From Lachnospiraceae bacterium C1.1 (GTDB lineage: Bacteria > Bacillota > Clostridia > Lachnospirales > Lachnospiraceae), in the NCBI GenBank assembly GCA_030434875.1, contig JAUISW010000001.1, positions 2,057,501 to 2,121,500 on the forward strand: DNA of 64,000 nt. Direction: 5' to 3'. Below the pieces are notes generated by a model that made no database searches, was not told where the DNA came from, and saw nothing but the letters and a program-made list of their open reading frames with translations. The position numbers and the translations under genes are program-made. Below, piece after piece: positions 28,204 to 37,684 of this stretch (the stretch's first letter is position 1; each line of letters starts with the position of its first letter).

Positions 28204-28235
28204 TAGCTGCTCTTTGAAAAATGCAATATCCGCCA

Positions 28236-28271
28236 TCAAAAAATATAAGCCCCGCTTTGATCACGGGGCTT
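28236..28271 (-). terminator. Terminator of xpaC-telA
   Basis: AAGCCCCG/CGGGGCTT stem (28247-28254 with 28264-28271) followed by TATATTTTTT on the minus strand. Confidence 0.85.
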
Positions 28272-28288
28272 TATCAGATAAACTTTTC

Positions 28289-29458
28289 TTACTTTCTGCT
28301 TGCCTGAAGCATTTTTTCTTTAAGTTCGTTCTCAATACCTGCAAGTTCCTGTTCAGCTGCACGGCGTCTTTCCTTACCTTCTGTCTGAACCTTCATAACC
28401 TCATCAAGTGTGGAGATAAGGGTCTCATTGGTATGTTTAAGTGTTTCAATATCCACTATGCCGCGTTCTGAAGCCTTTGCAGTTTCAATAGTTGCAATTT
28501 TGAGCGCATCCGCATTCTTTTTCAGCAGCTCATTGGTCATATCCGTGACTTCTTTCTGTGCCTTTGCCGCCTGACCTGCATGCTCAACTCCCAGTGCAAT
28601 TACCATCTGATTTTTCCAAAGCGGAATGGTATTAACAATGGTCGACTGGATTTTCTCTACCATTATTGTATCGGAATTCTGAACCATACGTATCTGCGGG
28701 CCGGTCTGAAGAGCTATAGTCCTTGTAAGTTCGAGATCGTATATCTTTTTCTCAAAGCGGTCACAAAGCTCGGATAAATCCTTTGCGGACTGTACATCCT
28801 CTGCCAGTCCCGATGTTTCAGCCTTTTTTTGAAGTTCTACAAGCTCGCCGTTTCTCACATCTTCGAGCTTTTTCTTACCCGCAAGGATATACATTGTAAG
28901 CTCTTTGAAATAATTAAGGTTCATGGCATACATCTTATCCATGATATCAATATCCTTCATCAGTGTTACCTGGTGCTTTTCAAGCTCTGTTGTGATGACA
29001 TTGATATTTGCCTCTACCTTATTATATTTTGTCTTTAAATTTCCAAGTTTATTTGCACTTTTCTTAAAGAATGCGAAAGGTCCCTTCTCATCTTCCGCAA
29101 CTTCAAAATCCTTAAGCTGACCTACGAGATCTGTGATCATTCCACCAACTTCGCCCATGTCTTTTGTGCGGACATTTTCAAGCGCCTTCTCTGAAAAAGA
29201 TGAAAGCTTTGTCTGTGTCTGTGCTCCGTACGAAAGAATGGCCTGAGTATTTTTAATATCTATCTGATCAGCAAAGGCATCAACCTGTGCCTGCTCCTCA
29301 GCCGTAAGATTTGCCCTCTGTTTCATCTCCTCTGTCAGATTGAGCTCTTTACCGCTTCCATCCACGCTTAAAACAATTTCTTCCTTAGTCTGTGGAATAT
29401 CTGCTCCAAAGCTCAATGTAGGTGCACTAACTTCAAGATCCTTAAAATCGTCTGCCAT
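28289..29458 (-). CDS. TelA-family protein (toxic anion resistance)
   Basis: Soluble helical protein of 389 residues in the TelA/KlaA family, linked to tellurite and toxic-anion or antibiotic stress. The mechanism is unknown. Visible family segments are QTQTKLSSFSEKALENVRTKDMGEVG, a KKxLE helix and LWKNQMVIALGVEHAGQAAKAQKEVTDMTNELL. The start has AAGGAG. It is 26 bp after the XpaC-like gene, its usual partner. Confidence 0.9.
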   Translation of the reverse strand: MADDFKDLEVSAPTLSFGADIPQTKEEIVLSVDGSGKELNLTEEMKQRANLTAEEQAQVDAFADQIDIKNTQAILSYGAQTQTKLSSFSEKALENVRTKDMGEVGGMITDLVGQLKDFEVAEDEKGPFAFFKKSANKLGNLKTKYNKVEANINVITTELEKHQVTLMKDIDIMDKMYAMNLNYFKELTMYILAGKKKLEDVRNGELVELQKKAETSGLAEDVQSAKDLSELCDRFEKKIYDLELTRTIALQTGPQIRMVQNSDTIMVEKIQSTIVNTIPLWKNQMVIALGVEHAGQAAKAQKEVTDMTNELLKKNADALKIATIETAKASERGIVDIETLKHTNETLISTLDEVMKVQTEGKERRRAAEQELAGIENELKEKMLQASRK

Positions 29459-29484
29459 TTTTATGCTCTCCTTATAATATTATT

Positions 29485-30786
29485 TTACTTATTATCGTTA
29501 TTTTCCTTAAATCCCCTTTCAGGTGCGATCCCATCCTGCTGCATCATCGTTTTCATTACCGATATATCGGAACTTATATCAAGCGCAATATCATCAAACA
29601 TCTCATCAAGAATATTTTCATATGCAGAACATAGAGTATCCATTGTCTCTTCTATCTCTGCCTTTGTCTGCACAACATTCTCTCCATTTCCCGCTGAGCT
29701 GTCACTTAAGGATATATATGCATCAAGAAGCTTCTCCGTAGTAGGAAGATAGTATGACATAAATTTTCTTAAATAGCCGGTATTTGAAGGATTCTTCCTG
29801 ACCCTCTCAAATATTCTCTTCATCGTATCTTCCATCCTGTAAAGCTTATCTGACATTTCTTCACTGTCAGCTATCCTGTCATTATAAGCCCTTACCTTCT
29901 TTATATAAGTTTCGCCCTCTTCTATAAGATTAAGCGTATCCGTAGGAAGATTTTCTTCTGCAGCCCTTTTGGCAAGCTCTAGTCTTTCCTCTTCCAGCCT
30001 TGCCTTCATGCTCATTTTATATTCATCAATAACTTCTTCCGTAAACATCATTGTCGTTCTGCTCTCATCGAATTCCGCATAAGGCAGATAACCGGCCTTT
30101 TTCATCTGAGTAAGGCTTTTTAATGTTTCTTTTTCGGTCTGTCCGGAGGCATTTCCGAGATCCTTTACCGTTATATATCCTTTATTTCCTACTGTAACAG
30201 CATATTCGTTGAATCGTCTGGCAAGCTTATTTTTCATTGCTCCCCTGACTATCAGAATAACTGCAAAGACCAATATGAGAAGCAGAATCATCCCTGTCAC
30301 ACCTGATGCCGTTCCGCCTCCAACGAGTGCTGCCGCTATAACTATCCACAAGGAAGAAATGATCGTTAATAGTGAAATTATGATTCCAACAGCTATTTCT
30401 CCTACACCCTGAAGCTTACTCACCTTTCGTCTTGCAAAAGGAGTGGCTTCAAATTTTTTCTTAGAATTCACAACTTCAGGTTTTTTTGCATTTGGTACAG
30501 ATACGCTGTCCGTTCTCTTTAATCTACCGCTGTACATTGACATTGCTGCATTACGCTCACGCTGTTTTCTCATTGTCTCAGCCATCTGCTGCTGCATGGT
30601 CGAACGTCTGTCAGCCTGTTTTGTCACAGTTTCCGATGCTGTAGGATCATTTCCTATCGTATTTTTAAGTGTTGTCCTTATCTGGGAATTAAGACTGCTG
30701 TAATCTCCTGTCTTGACTGCCCCATCAACACGGCTTAAGATATCGCTTCCCGCTTCTAAAAAGCCATTTATCTTTTCTTTGTCCAT
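29485..30786 (-). CDS. XpaC-domain membrane protein
   Basis: A 433-residue protein. The N-terminal 130 residues are basic and helical. Two membrane segments follow (about 132-185, rich in Ile/Leu/Val), then a cytoplasmic XpaC-type domain (about 190-430). This includes a winged-helix-like stretch with GQTEKETLKSLTQMKKAGYLPYAEF. XpaC was named for hydrolysis of a phosphate dye; the true role is unclear. It pairs with TelA, suggesting an envelope stress function. Confidence 0.85.
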   Translation of the reverse strand: MDKEKINGFLEAGSDILSRVDGAVKTGDYSSLNSQIRTTLKNTIGNDPTASETVTKQADRRSTMQQQMAETMRKQRERNAAMSMYSGRLKRTDSVSVPNAKKPEVVNSKKKFEATPFARRKVSKLQGVGEIAVGIIISLLTIISSLWIVIAAALVGGGTASGVTGMILLLILVFAVILIVRGAMKNKLARRFNEYAVTVGNKGYITVKDLGNASGQTEKETLKSLTQMKKAGYLPYAEFDESRTTMMFTEEVIDEYKMSMKARLEEERLELAKRAAEENLPTDTLNLIEEGETYIKKVRAYNDRIADSEEMSDKLYRMEDTMKRIFERVRKNPSNTGYLRKFMSYYLPTTEKLLDAYISLSDSSAGNGENVVQTKAEIEETMDTLCSAYENILDEMFDDIALDISSDISVMKTMMQQDGIAPERGFKENNDNK

Positions 30787-30818
30787 AAATCATTTTCTCC
30801 AATTTTTTCGTATTAATA

Positions 30819-31871
30819 TTAACACATAGATATATTTTTATCCATGTTTTTATCACACGAAACCCTAAGTAAATGCTTTTTCCTGTATTCCTTTGGTGTC
30901 ATCTTATGCATTCTCGAAAATATGCGCCTGAAATTATTAGTGGAAAGGTATCCGACTTTTTCTGAGATTTCATCTATGGACAGCCTGGAATTTATTAATA
31001 ACTGTTCTGCTTTTTTCATCCTCTGAAGCTGAATGTTTTCAAGGAATCCCATTCCTGTTGCTCTCTCGATGATACGCTGTATCTGTCTTTCGCTATAGTT
31101 AAAAAAAGCCGAAAGCTGTTTTAATGTCACAGTGTCATAGTGCTCCTGAAGATAACGCAGGATGTATATTACATTATCCGAATTGTCAATATGCTTAAAG
31201 GCGGGAACTATCAGCTGATGCTCATGTTTCCTTAAAAGTTTTATGAAAAATTCCGACAGGCAGGCATTTAAAATATGTTTTCTGAACCTGTGTGTATTGG
31301 AAAATTCAAAGAATGCTTTTTTTACAATTTCCTTAAGCTCTTCATCCGGATCCATCCTGAAATATAAGTACGGTATTTCATCACCATCATAAAGAGCACG
31401 CCGGAAAAAAACTGACATTATCTCATCTTCCTCCATCAGTCTCAGGAATGTCCTTTCAAATGTCGTTTTTCTTATAATGATATTCAGAAGTATCGTTTCG
31501 TCATCAAAAACTCCTACCGTATGAACGGAATTCGGTGCGGAAATGCATATGTCTCCCTTTGTCATCTTAAGTTCATTTTTTTCATAGATATTTGAACAGG
31601 ATCCATTGATAAGGTATATAAGCTCAAAGAATTCATGTTTATGGCTATACTCCGGCAGGTAGCGCAAATGCCTGACAAAAGAACAGTCAAGATTCTCTGA
31701 TATCAGTGTTTCTTCTGTAATGAACTGTTCAATCTCCACAGACGGATGCACTGAAAAAGCTTTTCCAAGAAGCCCGGAGTCATTGTTCCCTGATTTCCTG
31801 CTGTAATAGTGCTCTTTAAGCATTTCCTCTGTTTTATTCAGTTTTATGATTTCGTCAAAAAAATTTTCCAT
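30819..31871 (-). CDS. AraC-family transcriptional regulator
   Basis: Regulator of 350 residues with an N-terminal cupin-like sensor (EYSHKHEFFELIYLINGSCSNIY) and two C-terminal AraC helix-turn-helices (about 255-345, ISEKVGYLSTNNFRRIFSRMHKMTPKEYRK). It is divergent from the GPH transporter and GH78 genes and probably activates them. The start is uncertain: the ATG at 31871 lacks a good Shine-Dalgarno and lies just after a TATAAT (31879-31884). A start at 31985 would add 38 residues. Confidence 0.88.
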   Translation of the reverse strand: MENFFDEIIKLNKTEEMLKEHYYSRKSGNNDSGLLGKAFSVHPSVEIEQFITEETLISENLDCSFVRHLRYLPEYSHKHEFFELIYLINGSCSNIYEKNELKMTKGDICISAPNSVHTVGVFDDETILLNIIIRKTTFERTFLRLMEEDEIMSVFFRRALYDGDEIPYLYFRMDPDEELKEIVKKAFFEFSNTHRFRKHILNACLSEFFIKLLRKHEHQLIVPAFKHIDNSDNVIYILRYLQEHYDTVTLKQLSAFFNYSERQIQRIIERATGMGFLENIQLQRMKKAEQLLINSRLSIDEISEKVGYLSTNNFRRIFSRMHKMTPKEYRKKHLLRVSCDKNMDKNISMC

Positions 31872-32037
31872 AGGTCTTATTATAATCCTATCTTCACATG
31901 TCGTAAATGATACTTTTTCTGGTCGTAAATCTATATGGCAGCTATTCCGCTTTACAATTATCATATCCAATATAGCAAATGTCATTGGGCAAAATAAGAA
32001 CAGTTACACAGATTCTTAGATTGGAGGGTCACTAATT

Positions 32038-33456
32038 ATGGAACACGTTAATTCTATTTCTTACTCATCAGATATTGATGAAAATAAAAGCAGCAGACAT
32101 AAGCTGACTTTATCAGAAAAGCTCTCTTACGGTCTTGGGGATTTTCCGGAAGCTGCAAATTCTATCCTTGCAGCATTCCTTACAATGTTTTATACGGATA
32201 ACATAGGTATGGCAGCAGGTGCAGTCGGAACGATGTTCCTTATCTCTAAACTTTTCGACGGCATATCTGATATCCTGGCAGGCATCCTTATCGACAAGAC
32301 CAGAACAAAATGGGGAAAGGCAAGACCCTGGCTTTTATGGCTCTCTGTTCCTACCGGTCTTGCCCTTGCGCTTATATTTTTCATTCCAAAAAACGGTTCG
32401 GATATGGTCAGGCTTGTATATGCCTTCTTAACCTATAATCTTTATACGGCGTGTCTTTTCACCATTGTCGGCATAGCAAGGAGCTCTCTTCTTGCCCTCA
32501 TGACCCAGGATATGAAAGAAAGGAGCTCCATGGCTGCTTTCGGTATGTTCTTTGGTCTTGGGACTACAATTCTCGGTATATCGTTCACATTTCCCCTTAT
32601 ATTTCATTTCGGAGGGGATATATCTGCCTGGAGGATCGTCTTTATAATTTATGGTATCATTGTTACACTTGGTCTATTATATAGTTTCTTCTTTTCAAAG
32701 GAATATGTGACAGCAGTTGCAGACTCCGGAAATGCCCTTTCAAGTGAAAAGATAACTTTCACTAAGGCCATGAAGCTCTTTTTCTCCAACAAATATCTTG
32801 TATTGGCTCTGGTGATGACTGTTCTCGTGAATTTTGCCACACAGGTGAACCAGTGCTCGCAGACATATTTTTATACATATACCATGGGTGATTCAATGCT
32901 CACGACCTCCTTAAATCTGGTCAGCATCCTCCCCATCCTTGCAGGCATTGTATTTTTGGTCGGTCCCTGTATGGCACGTCTCGGAAAGAAAAAATGCATG
33001 TACCTTGGTATCTGGGGTCAGTTCACCGGATACGCCGTCAGGGGAATTGCCGGTATATTCGGCAGTATCCCACTCTTGATCGCCGGTACTCTCATAGCAG
33101 GCATTTTTACCGGACTGCTTGCAGTTCCTGTGAGCACGCTTTTCGCCGATGGAATTGATTACGGAGAATACAAGACCAATCTGCGGATTGACGGCATGGG
33201 CTCTGCAATAACAAGCTTTTCACAAAAAATAAGTTCCGATCTTGCACTTGCCAGTGTAGGCTGGGTTTTAGCCCTCACAGGATACGTTGCCGGTGCTGTA
33301 CAGTCGTCGCTTGTAAACATTGGCATACTCACGCTGTTTGCCTGGGCACCTACAATACTTCTTGTCATAATCTTTTTCATTATCCGCATCACATACCATT
33401 ATGATGAAATTAACGATAAAGTTATAAGCGAATTACATAATAGAAAGAAGGCTTAA
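32038..33456 (+). CDS. GPH-family sugar:cation symporter
   Basis: Major-facilitator-type transporter of 472 residues with about twelve membrane segments, in the MelB/XynP group. Motifs are KLSYGLGDFPEA at the start and DGISDILAGILIDKTRTKWGKARPWLLW in the first cytoplasmic loop. It likely imports the sugar or glycoside acted on by the next gene, 8 bp away. GGAGGG at 32023-32028 sets the ATG. Confidence 0.92.
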   Translation: MEHVNSISYSSDIDENKSSRHKLTLSEKLSYGLGDFPEAANSILAAFLTMFYTDNIGMAAGAVGTMFLISKLFDGISDILAGILIDKTRTKWGKARPWLLWLSVPTGLALALIFFIPKNGSDMVRLVYAFLTYNLYTACLFTIVGIARSSLLALMTQDMKERSSMAAFGMFFGLGTTILGISFTFPLIFHFGGDISAWRIVFIIYGIIVTLGLLYSFFFSKEYVTAVADSGNALSSEKITFTKAMKLFFSNKYLVLALVMTVLVNFATQVNQCSQTYFYTYTMGDSMLTTSLNLVSILPILAGIVFLVGPCMARLGKKKCMYLGIWGQFTGYAVRGIAGIFGSIPLLIAGTLIAGIFTGLLAVPVSTLFADGIDYGEYKTNLRIDGMGSAITSFSQKISSDLALASVGWVLALTGYVAGAVQSSLVNIGILTLFAWAPTILLVIIFFIIRITYHYDEINDKVISELHNRKKA

Positions 33457-33463
33457 ATATACT

Positions 33464-35728
33464 ATGAACGAATTGGGAAATTTTATAGGCTCCGGCAGTA
33501 AGAATCCTATTTATCTCAGAAAAAAACTGACTATTGATAAAGCTATAAAAAGAGCCGTTGCCAGGGTTTGTGGTCTCGGTCAGTTTGTTTTTTCCATAAA
33601 CGGGAAAAAAATCGGTGACCACGAGCTTGATCCGGGCTGGACTGATTACAGAAAAGTAATAGAATATGTAACATTCGATGTGAGCAGGGATTTAAGGACA
33701 GGCGAAAACGTAATAGGGGCAGAAGTCGGAAACGGCTGGTTTTTACTGAATACGGAACATTACAGCTTTCATTTTCCGGATTTTATGCCTCCAAATCCCA
33801 ATCCTTACAGACCTTTTGCAAACGAGCTCATGTTTGCCATGAAGCTCTCTATTGAATACTCAGACGGCAGCAGTGAGGATATTTTTGCCGATAATGAATT
33901 CAAGGTACTTGACCACTACATAACCCAGAGCAATGTTTACGGCTCTGAAACCATGGATGGCAGACGCTTTGAAGCTGACTGGTGCCTTAGCAGCTATGAC
34001 GATTCCGGATGGAAGAACGCTTCCTATATAAAAAAATCAGACGTACCCGGCGGCAGAATGATAGAACAGTTCCAGAATCCGGTAAAGGTCATTAATTCTT
34101 ACAATGCCCTAAAGATCGGTTCTGTAAACGGCCGTGATATCTACGATATCGGACAGAACTGCTCCGGAATACTTGATATCAGTATTTCAGGCAATGCAGG
34201 CGACATTTTTAAGATATTTCCGGCAGAAAAGCTTAACGAAAACGGAGATGTTGATCAGTTCATGAAAGGCTGGGCAAAAGTCGATACCGTTGTAACCCTG
34301 ATCATCGGTCCGGACGGAAGGAATAATTTCAGGCAGAAATTTACATACCTCGCGGGAAGATATTTTGCCGTTGAAAAGAGCAATCCTTCCTCACTGATTA
34401 AAGCTTTTAGGATCGATGCTGTTTCTTCAGTCTGGGAGAGATCCGGATTTTTCAAATCAGATAATGAGAGATTTAATGCGATATATGATCTTGTTGAAAA
34501 GTCGGTCGAGGCAAATATGATCAGCGTACATACCGACTGCCCTACCATTGAGCGTTTTGCCTGGCAGGAACCAAATCATCTGATGGCACCATCAATAATG
34601 TACATGAAAAAAGCGGATTCTCTGTGGAAAAAGTTTTTCATGGATATGAGAAGTTCACAGCATAATTCAGACGACATCTTTTTTGATTATGATGGTAATA
34701 AGATTCCTGCCGGTGATGGCCTGATACCTTCCCAATGCCCCTGTTATATTCCAAATGTCCTGCCGGTTCCGGGGATGAGAAGCTTCTATGATATTATCCC
34801 ATGGGGGTCAGCACTTATTTTGGGCGTAAGGTGGCACTACCTTTTCTACGGTGATAAATCCGTAATTACTGATAACTATGATGCCTGCAAAAAGTATCTG
34901 TCCTACCTGAAAACCAGGATCAATGAGGATGGTTTCATAAATCATGGTCTCGGTGACTGGGGAAATCCCGACGGTGAATTTGCCAGAGAAAATATAGAAA
35001 CTGCTTTTCTCTACGCTGATCTAAAGACAGCTGCATATTTTGCCGAAATTCTCGGACTTGCTTCAGACCGGTCATTATATGAAGCTTCTGCCCGGCAGAT
35101 TAAAGAAAATTATAATTCCAGACTCCTGACAAAGGATAAGGAAGGAAAATTTTTCTACAAAAGCTTTGAACATAAAGATAAAAATGTCATGACACTGGCA
35201 TGTGAAGCCCTGCCTTTATATTTCGGGCTTGTACCGTCAGAAGCTGAGCAGGATGTTGTCAGTGCCTTCAGAAGGCTTTTGCTTGAAAAAGGATCTTTGG
35301 CCTCCGGTGAAATAGGTCTGCCATATATTATCCAGACAGCACGCAAATACGAAATGAACGATATTCTGGCAGAATATATAGTCAGGGATGAACATCCAAG
35401 CTACTACGCTTTTGTTAAAGACGGTCTCACTACTTTAGGTGAATATTGGGAGAAAAACCCCCGAAGTCACTGTCATGATATGATGGGGCATATAATAGAA
35501 TGGTATTATAACGGGATTGCAGGGATCATTCCCCTGAAGGAAGGTTTTAAGAAAGTTCTTGTCGAGCCTTTTCTTCCCAAAAGCATGAATGAATTTGAGT
35601 GTTCATATAAGAGTGTTTCAGGCATAATACGCGTTAGCGTTAAACGTATTAACGGGAAGATCTTCCTGAATGCTGAAGCTGATAACAATATAGAACTCCT
35701 GATTTCCAGACGTTTTCTCGATAAATAG
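33464..35728 (+). CDS. GH78 alpha-L-rhamnosidase-like enzyme
   Basis: Glycoside hydrolase of 754 residues with no signal peptide, so it probably acts on imported glycosides. The N-terminal domain (about 25-200) has rhamnosidase-type segments GLGQFVFSINGKKIGDHELDPGWTDYRK and EVGNGW. The catalytic (alpha/alpha)6 barrel starts near 330 with VHTDCPTIERFAWQEP, a divergent form of the DCPxRDERxGWxGD motif. A C-terminal beta domain follows. The changed motif leaves the sugar specificity open. Confidence 0.85.
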   Translation: MNELGNFIGSGSKNPIYLRKKLTIDKAIKRAVARVCGLGQFVFSINGKKIGDHELDPGWTDYRKVIEYVTFDVSRDLRTGENVIGAEVGNGWFLLNTEHYSFHFPDFMPPNPNPYRPFANELMFAMKLSIEYSDGSSEDIFADNEFKVLDHYITQSNVYGSETMDGRRFEADWCLSSYDDSGWKNASYIKKSDVPGGRMIEQFQNPVKVINSYNALKIGSVNGRDIYDIGQNCSGILDISISGNAGDIFKIFPAEKLNENGDVDQFMKGWAKVDTVVTLIIGPDGRNNFRQKFTYLAGRYFAVEKSNPSSLIKAFRIDAVSSVWERSGFFKSDNERFNAIYDLVEKSVEANMISVHTDCPTIERFAWQEPNHLMAPSIMYMKKADSLWKKFFMDMRSSQHNSDDIFFDYDGNKIPAGDGLIPSQCPCYIPNVLPVPGMRSFYDIIPWGSALILGVRWHYLFYGDKSVITDNYDACKKYLSYLKTRINEDGFINHGLGDWGNPDGEFARENIETAFLYADLKTAAYFAEILGLASDRSLYEASARQIKENYNSRLLTKDKEGKFFYKSFEHKDKNVMTLACEALPLYFGLVPSEAEQDVVSAFRRLLLEKGSLASGEIGLPYIIQTARKYEMNDILAEYIVRDEHPSYYAFVKDGLTTLGEYWEKNPRSHCHDMMGHIIEWYYNGIAGIIPLKEGFKKVLVEPFLPKSMNEFECSYKSVSGIIRVSVKRINGKIFLNAEADNNIELLISRRFLDK

Positions 35729-35759
35729 ATACTGTTGACAGCATTCCCGACAATAAAAG

Positions 35760-35801
35760 AAACCCGAAAGTATCCACAAATGTGATACTTTCGGGTTTTT
35801 C
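35760..35801 (+). terminator. Terminator after GH78 gene
   Basis: A 14-bp stem (35761-35774 with 35784-35797) followed by T5. On the minus strand it also lies just downstream of tRNA-Thr. Confidence 0.88.
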
Positions 35802-35807
35802 TGCGTC

Positions 35808-35880
35808 TGCTGGAACCGAGAGTCGAACTCGGGACCTCATCACTACCAATGATGCGCTCTACCTCCTGAGCCATTCCAGC
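35808..35880 (-). tRNA. tRNA-Thr (anticodon GGT)
   Basis: 73-nt cloverleaf. The acceptor is GCTGGAA/TTCCAGC with discriminator A, the anticodon loop is TTGGTAG and the T-arm contains GAGTTCGACTC. No CCA is encoded. It lies 59 bp after sigH on the same strand. Confidence 0.96.
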
Positions 35881-35938
35881 TTCCTGTGTTCGTAGTGCCG
35901 AACACAATATTGAATTTTATCAGAATTAATTGTCTCTG

Positions 35939-36550
35939 TCAAGTATTTATTTCATTATCGATTATTTTTTTTATCTTGCTTCGAATTCTCTGAATTGCAT
36001 TATCGGTTGATTTATCATCTTTTCCAAGGAATTTTGCTATCTCTGTATAGCTCATGCCGCTGACGTATAGTTCGAATACGTTTTTTTCAAATTCACTGAG
36101 ACCGCTGTCTATAAAGTCACCGATAAATTTTATCTTTTCCTTATTAAGATATATATTCTCGGGATTTGCCTCTTCCTGAAAAGCCTGTGCAAAACCTGTA
36201 TCTCCCATGTCTTCATCATCTGAAAGGGATATTGCATCATTCAGCGGCGAGAACTTTTTTCGACCCGCTGCCCTTACCGCGCTGTATAGCTGTCTTGTAA
36301 TGACCAGAGAGGCGAAGGTTGGGAATTTCACATTTGCGTTTTTGTCGAAATCCCTGATCGCTCTGAAAAGTCCGATCATTCCTTCCTGCATCAGGTCATC
36401 TTTTTCTCCGCCTAGGATGTAGATCGATCTGGCTCTTAATTTTACGAGGTATTTATAGCGTTCCATCAAGACTTCGACCGCCGCACCATCCTCTTTATCG
36501 CGGAGTTCCAAAAGCTCTTCATCAGTCATTTCTTCAAGCTTAACGCTCAT
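35939..36550 (-). CDS. sigH: RNA polymerase sigma-H-type factor
   Basis: Sigma-70 family protein of 203 residues. Region 2 is KYKYLVKLRARSIYILGGEKDDLMQEG and SFPTFASL-like; region 4 is LSEFEKNVFELYVSGMSYTEIAKFLG. Its length and place after rlmB match SigH/Spo0H, which controls the transition state and early sporulation in Bacillus. In non-sporulating relatives its regulon differs. It overlaps rlmB by 4 bp. Confidence 0.9.
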   Translation of the reverse strand: MSVKLEEMTDEELLELRDKEDGAAVEVLMERYKYLVKLRARSIYILGGEKDDLMQEGMIGLFRAIRDFDKNANVKFPTFASLVITRQLYSAVRAAGRKKFSPLNDAISLSDDEDMGDTGFAQAFQEEANPENIYLNKEKIKFIGDFIDSGLSEFEKNVFELYVSGMSYTEIAKFLGKDDKSTDNAIQRIRSKIKKIIDNEINT

Positions 36551-37308
36551 TTAACAAGGCCATCCTTAACCATTCTCTGACGAACTATCTCATAGGATAA
36601 GATTCCCGCTGCCACAGACGCATTCAGTGAATCTATATCTCCCTTCATCGGGATCGATGTTATAAAATCACACTTTTCTTTAACAAGTCTGCTTACACCT
36701 TCACCCTCAGAACCGATGACCAGTCCTATAGGACCTGTAAGATCCTGCTTGTACATCAGATCACCATCCATGTCTGCACATACAAACCAGATTCCCTGCT
36801 TTTTAAGTTCATCAATTGTTTTTGAAATATTTGTAACCTTTGCTACCGGAGTGTAATTTATCGCTCCCGCAGAGGTTTTTGCAACAGTAGCCGTAAGTCC
36901 GACCGCACGATTCTTAGGAATAACGATTCCATGTGCCCCTGCCTGGTTTGCTGTACGGATTATAGCTCCAAGATTATGGGGATCCGTAATATTATCAAGA
37001 AGGATTATAAACGGCGGCTCACCTTTTTGTCTTGCAGCCTCAAGGATATCTTCAAGCTCTGCATATTCATAGGCTGCAGCATAGGCTATAACACCCTGGT
37101 GCTTGTGTGTAACAGATATTTCATCGAGACGCTTCTTATCCACGAAATCAATTCTTACATCGTGCTTTTTTGCCTCTCTTCTGATAGTCTGCATCGGTCC
37201 GTCATTGCTTCCGTCAGCCATAAATACCCTGTCTATTGTTTTTCCTGAACGGAATGCTTCTATTACTTCATTTCTTCCTTCTATAACGGATTCTTCAAAT
37301 CTTCCCAT
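36547..37308 (-). CDS. rlmB: 23S rRNA 2'-O-methyltransferase RlmB
   Basis: SpoU-family methyltransferase of 253 residues that modifies a guanosine in 23S rRNA. It has an N-terminal substrate-binding domain (VIEGRNEVIEAFRSGK). The trefoil-knot SPOUT domain has LLDNITDPHNLGAIIRTANQAGAHG, IGSEGEGVSRLV and SLNASVAAGILSYE. It overlaps mrnC by 14 bp. Confidence 0.95.
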   Translation of the reverse strand: MGRFEESVIEGRNEVIEAFRSGKTIDRVFMADGSNDGPMQTIRREAKKHDVRIDFVDKKRLDEISVTHKHQGVIAYAAAYEYAELEDILEAARQKGEPPFIILLDNITDPHNLGAIIRTANQAGAHGIVIPKNRAVGLTATVAKTSAGAINYTPVAKVTNISKTIDELKKQGIWFVCADMDGDLMYKQDLTGPIGLVIGSEGEGVSRLVKEKCDFITSIPMKGDIDSLNASVAAGILSYEIVRQRMVKDGLVK

Positions 37309-37684
37309 TTATTTCTATCGCTTTCTCTATAAGTTCTTTAATTCTTTTCTCGTCGCCCTTAAGCTGAAGCCAGCCTATAAGTGACTCGAATCCTGTTGCC
37401 TTGTGATACTCCTCTTTACTGGAGTTTTTTGCACTGTTTGCAGTCTTTGTATTAAGACCGCGTCTGTAGATATCTCTTTCTTCCTCGCTGAGCTCCGGTT
37501 CAATGGCATCTATAGCCATTGCCTGAGCCGGTGCCGACACATATTTTATGGTTCTGTTGTGAAGCTTATGTGCCGGGCAGTTTGCATTTAATACTACATA
37601 TTCTCTCATATAAAGAGAGTAAACGGCATCACCTAAAAATGCCAGTGTCTGAGGTGAATAAGTCCTTAATCTGCTCTCTTCCAT
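37295..37684 (-). CDS. mrnC: Mini-ribonuclease III
   Basis: Small RNase III-like nuclease of 129 residues that matures 23S rRNA ends in Firmicutes. It lacks a double-stranded RNA-binding domain. The active-site segment is [18 protein letters not shown] with Asp19, and the second signature is [35 protein letters not shown]. It overlaps cysS by 19 bp. Confidence 0.94.
   Translation of the reverse strand: MEESRLRTYSPQTLAFLGDAVYSLYMREYVVLNANCPAHKLHNRTIKYVSAPAQAMAIDAIEPELSEEERDIYRRGLNTKTANSAKNSSKEEYHKATGFESLIGWLQLKGDEKRIKELIEKAIEINGKI

Noticed and set aside
28136..28240. T-box riboswitch before glnS
   Set aside because: The leader is only about 40 nt after the predicted promoter and has no T-box sequence.
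35506..35907. 133-codon minus-strand reading frame over the GH78 end and tRNA-Thr
   Set aside because: It crosses a terminator and a complete tRNA, has no ribosome-binding site and no recognisable protein pattern.
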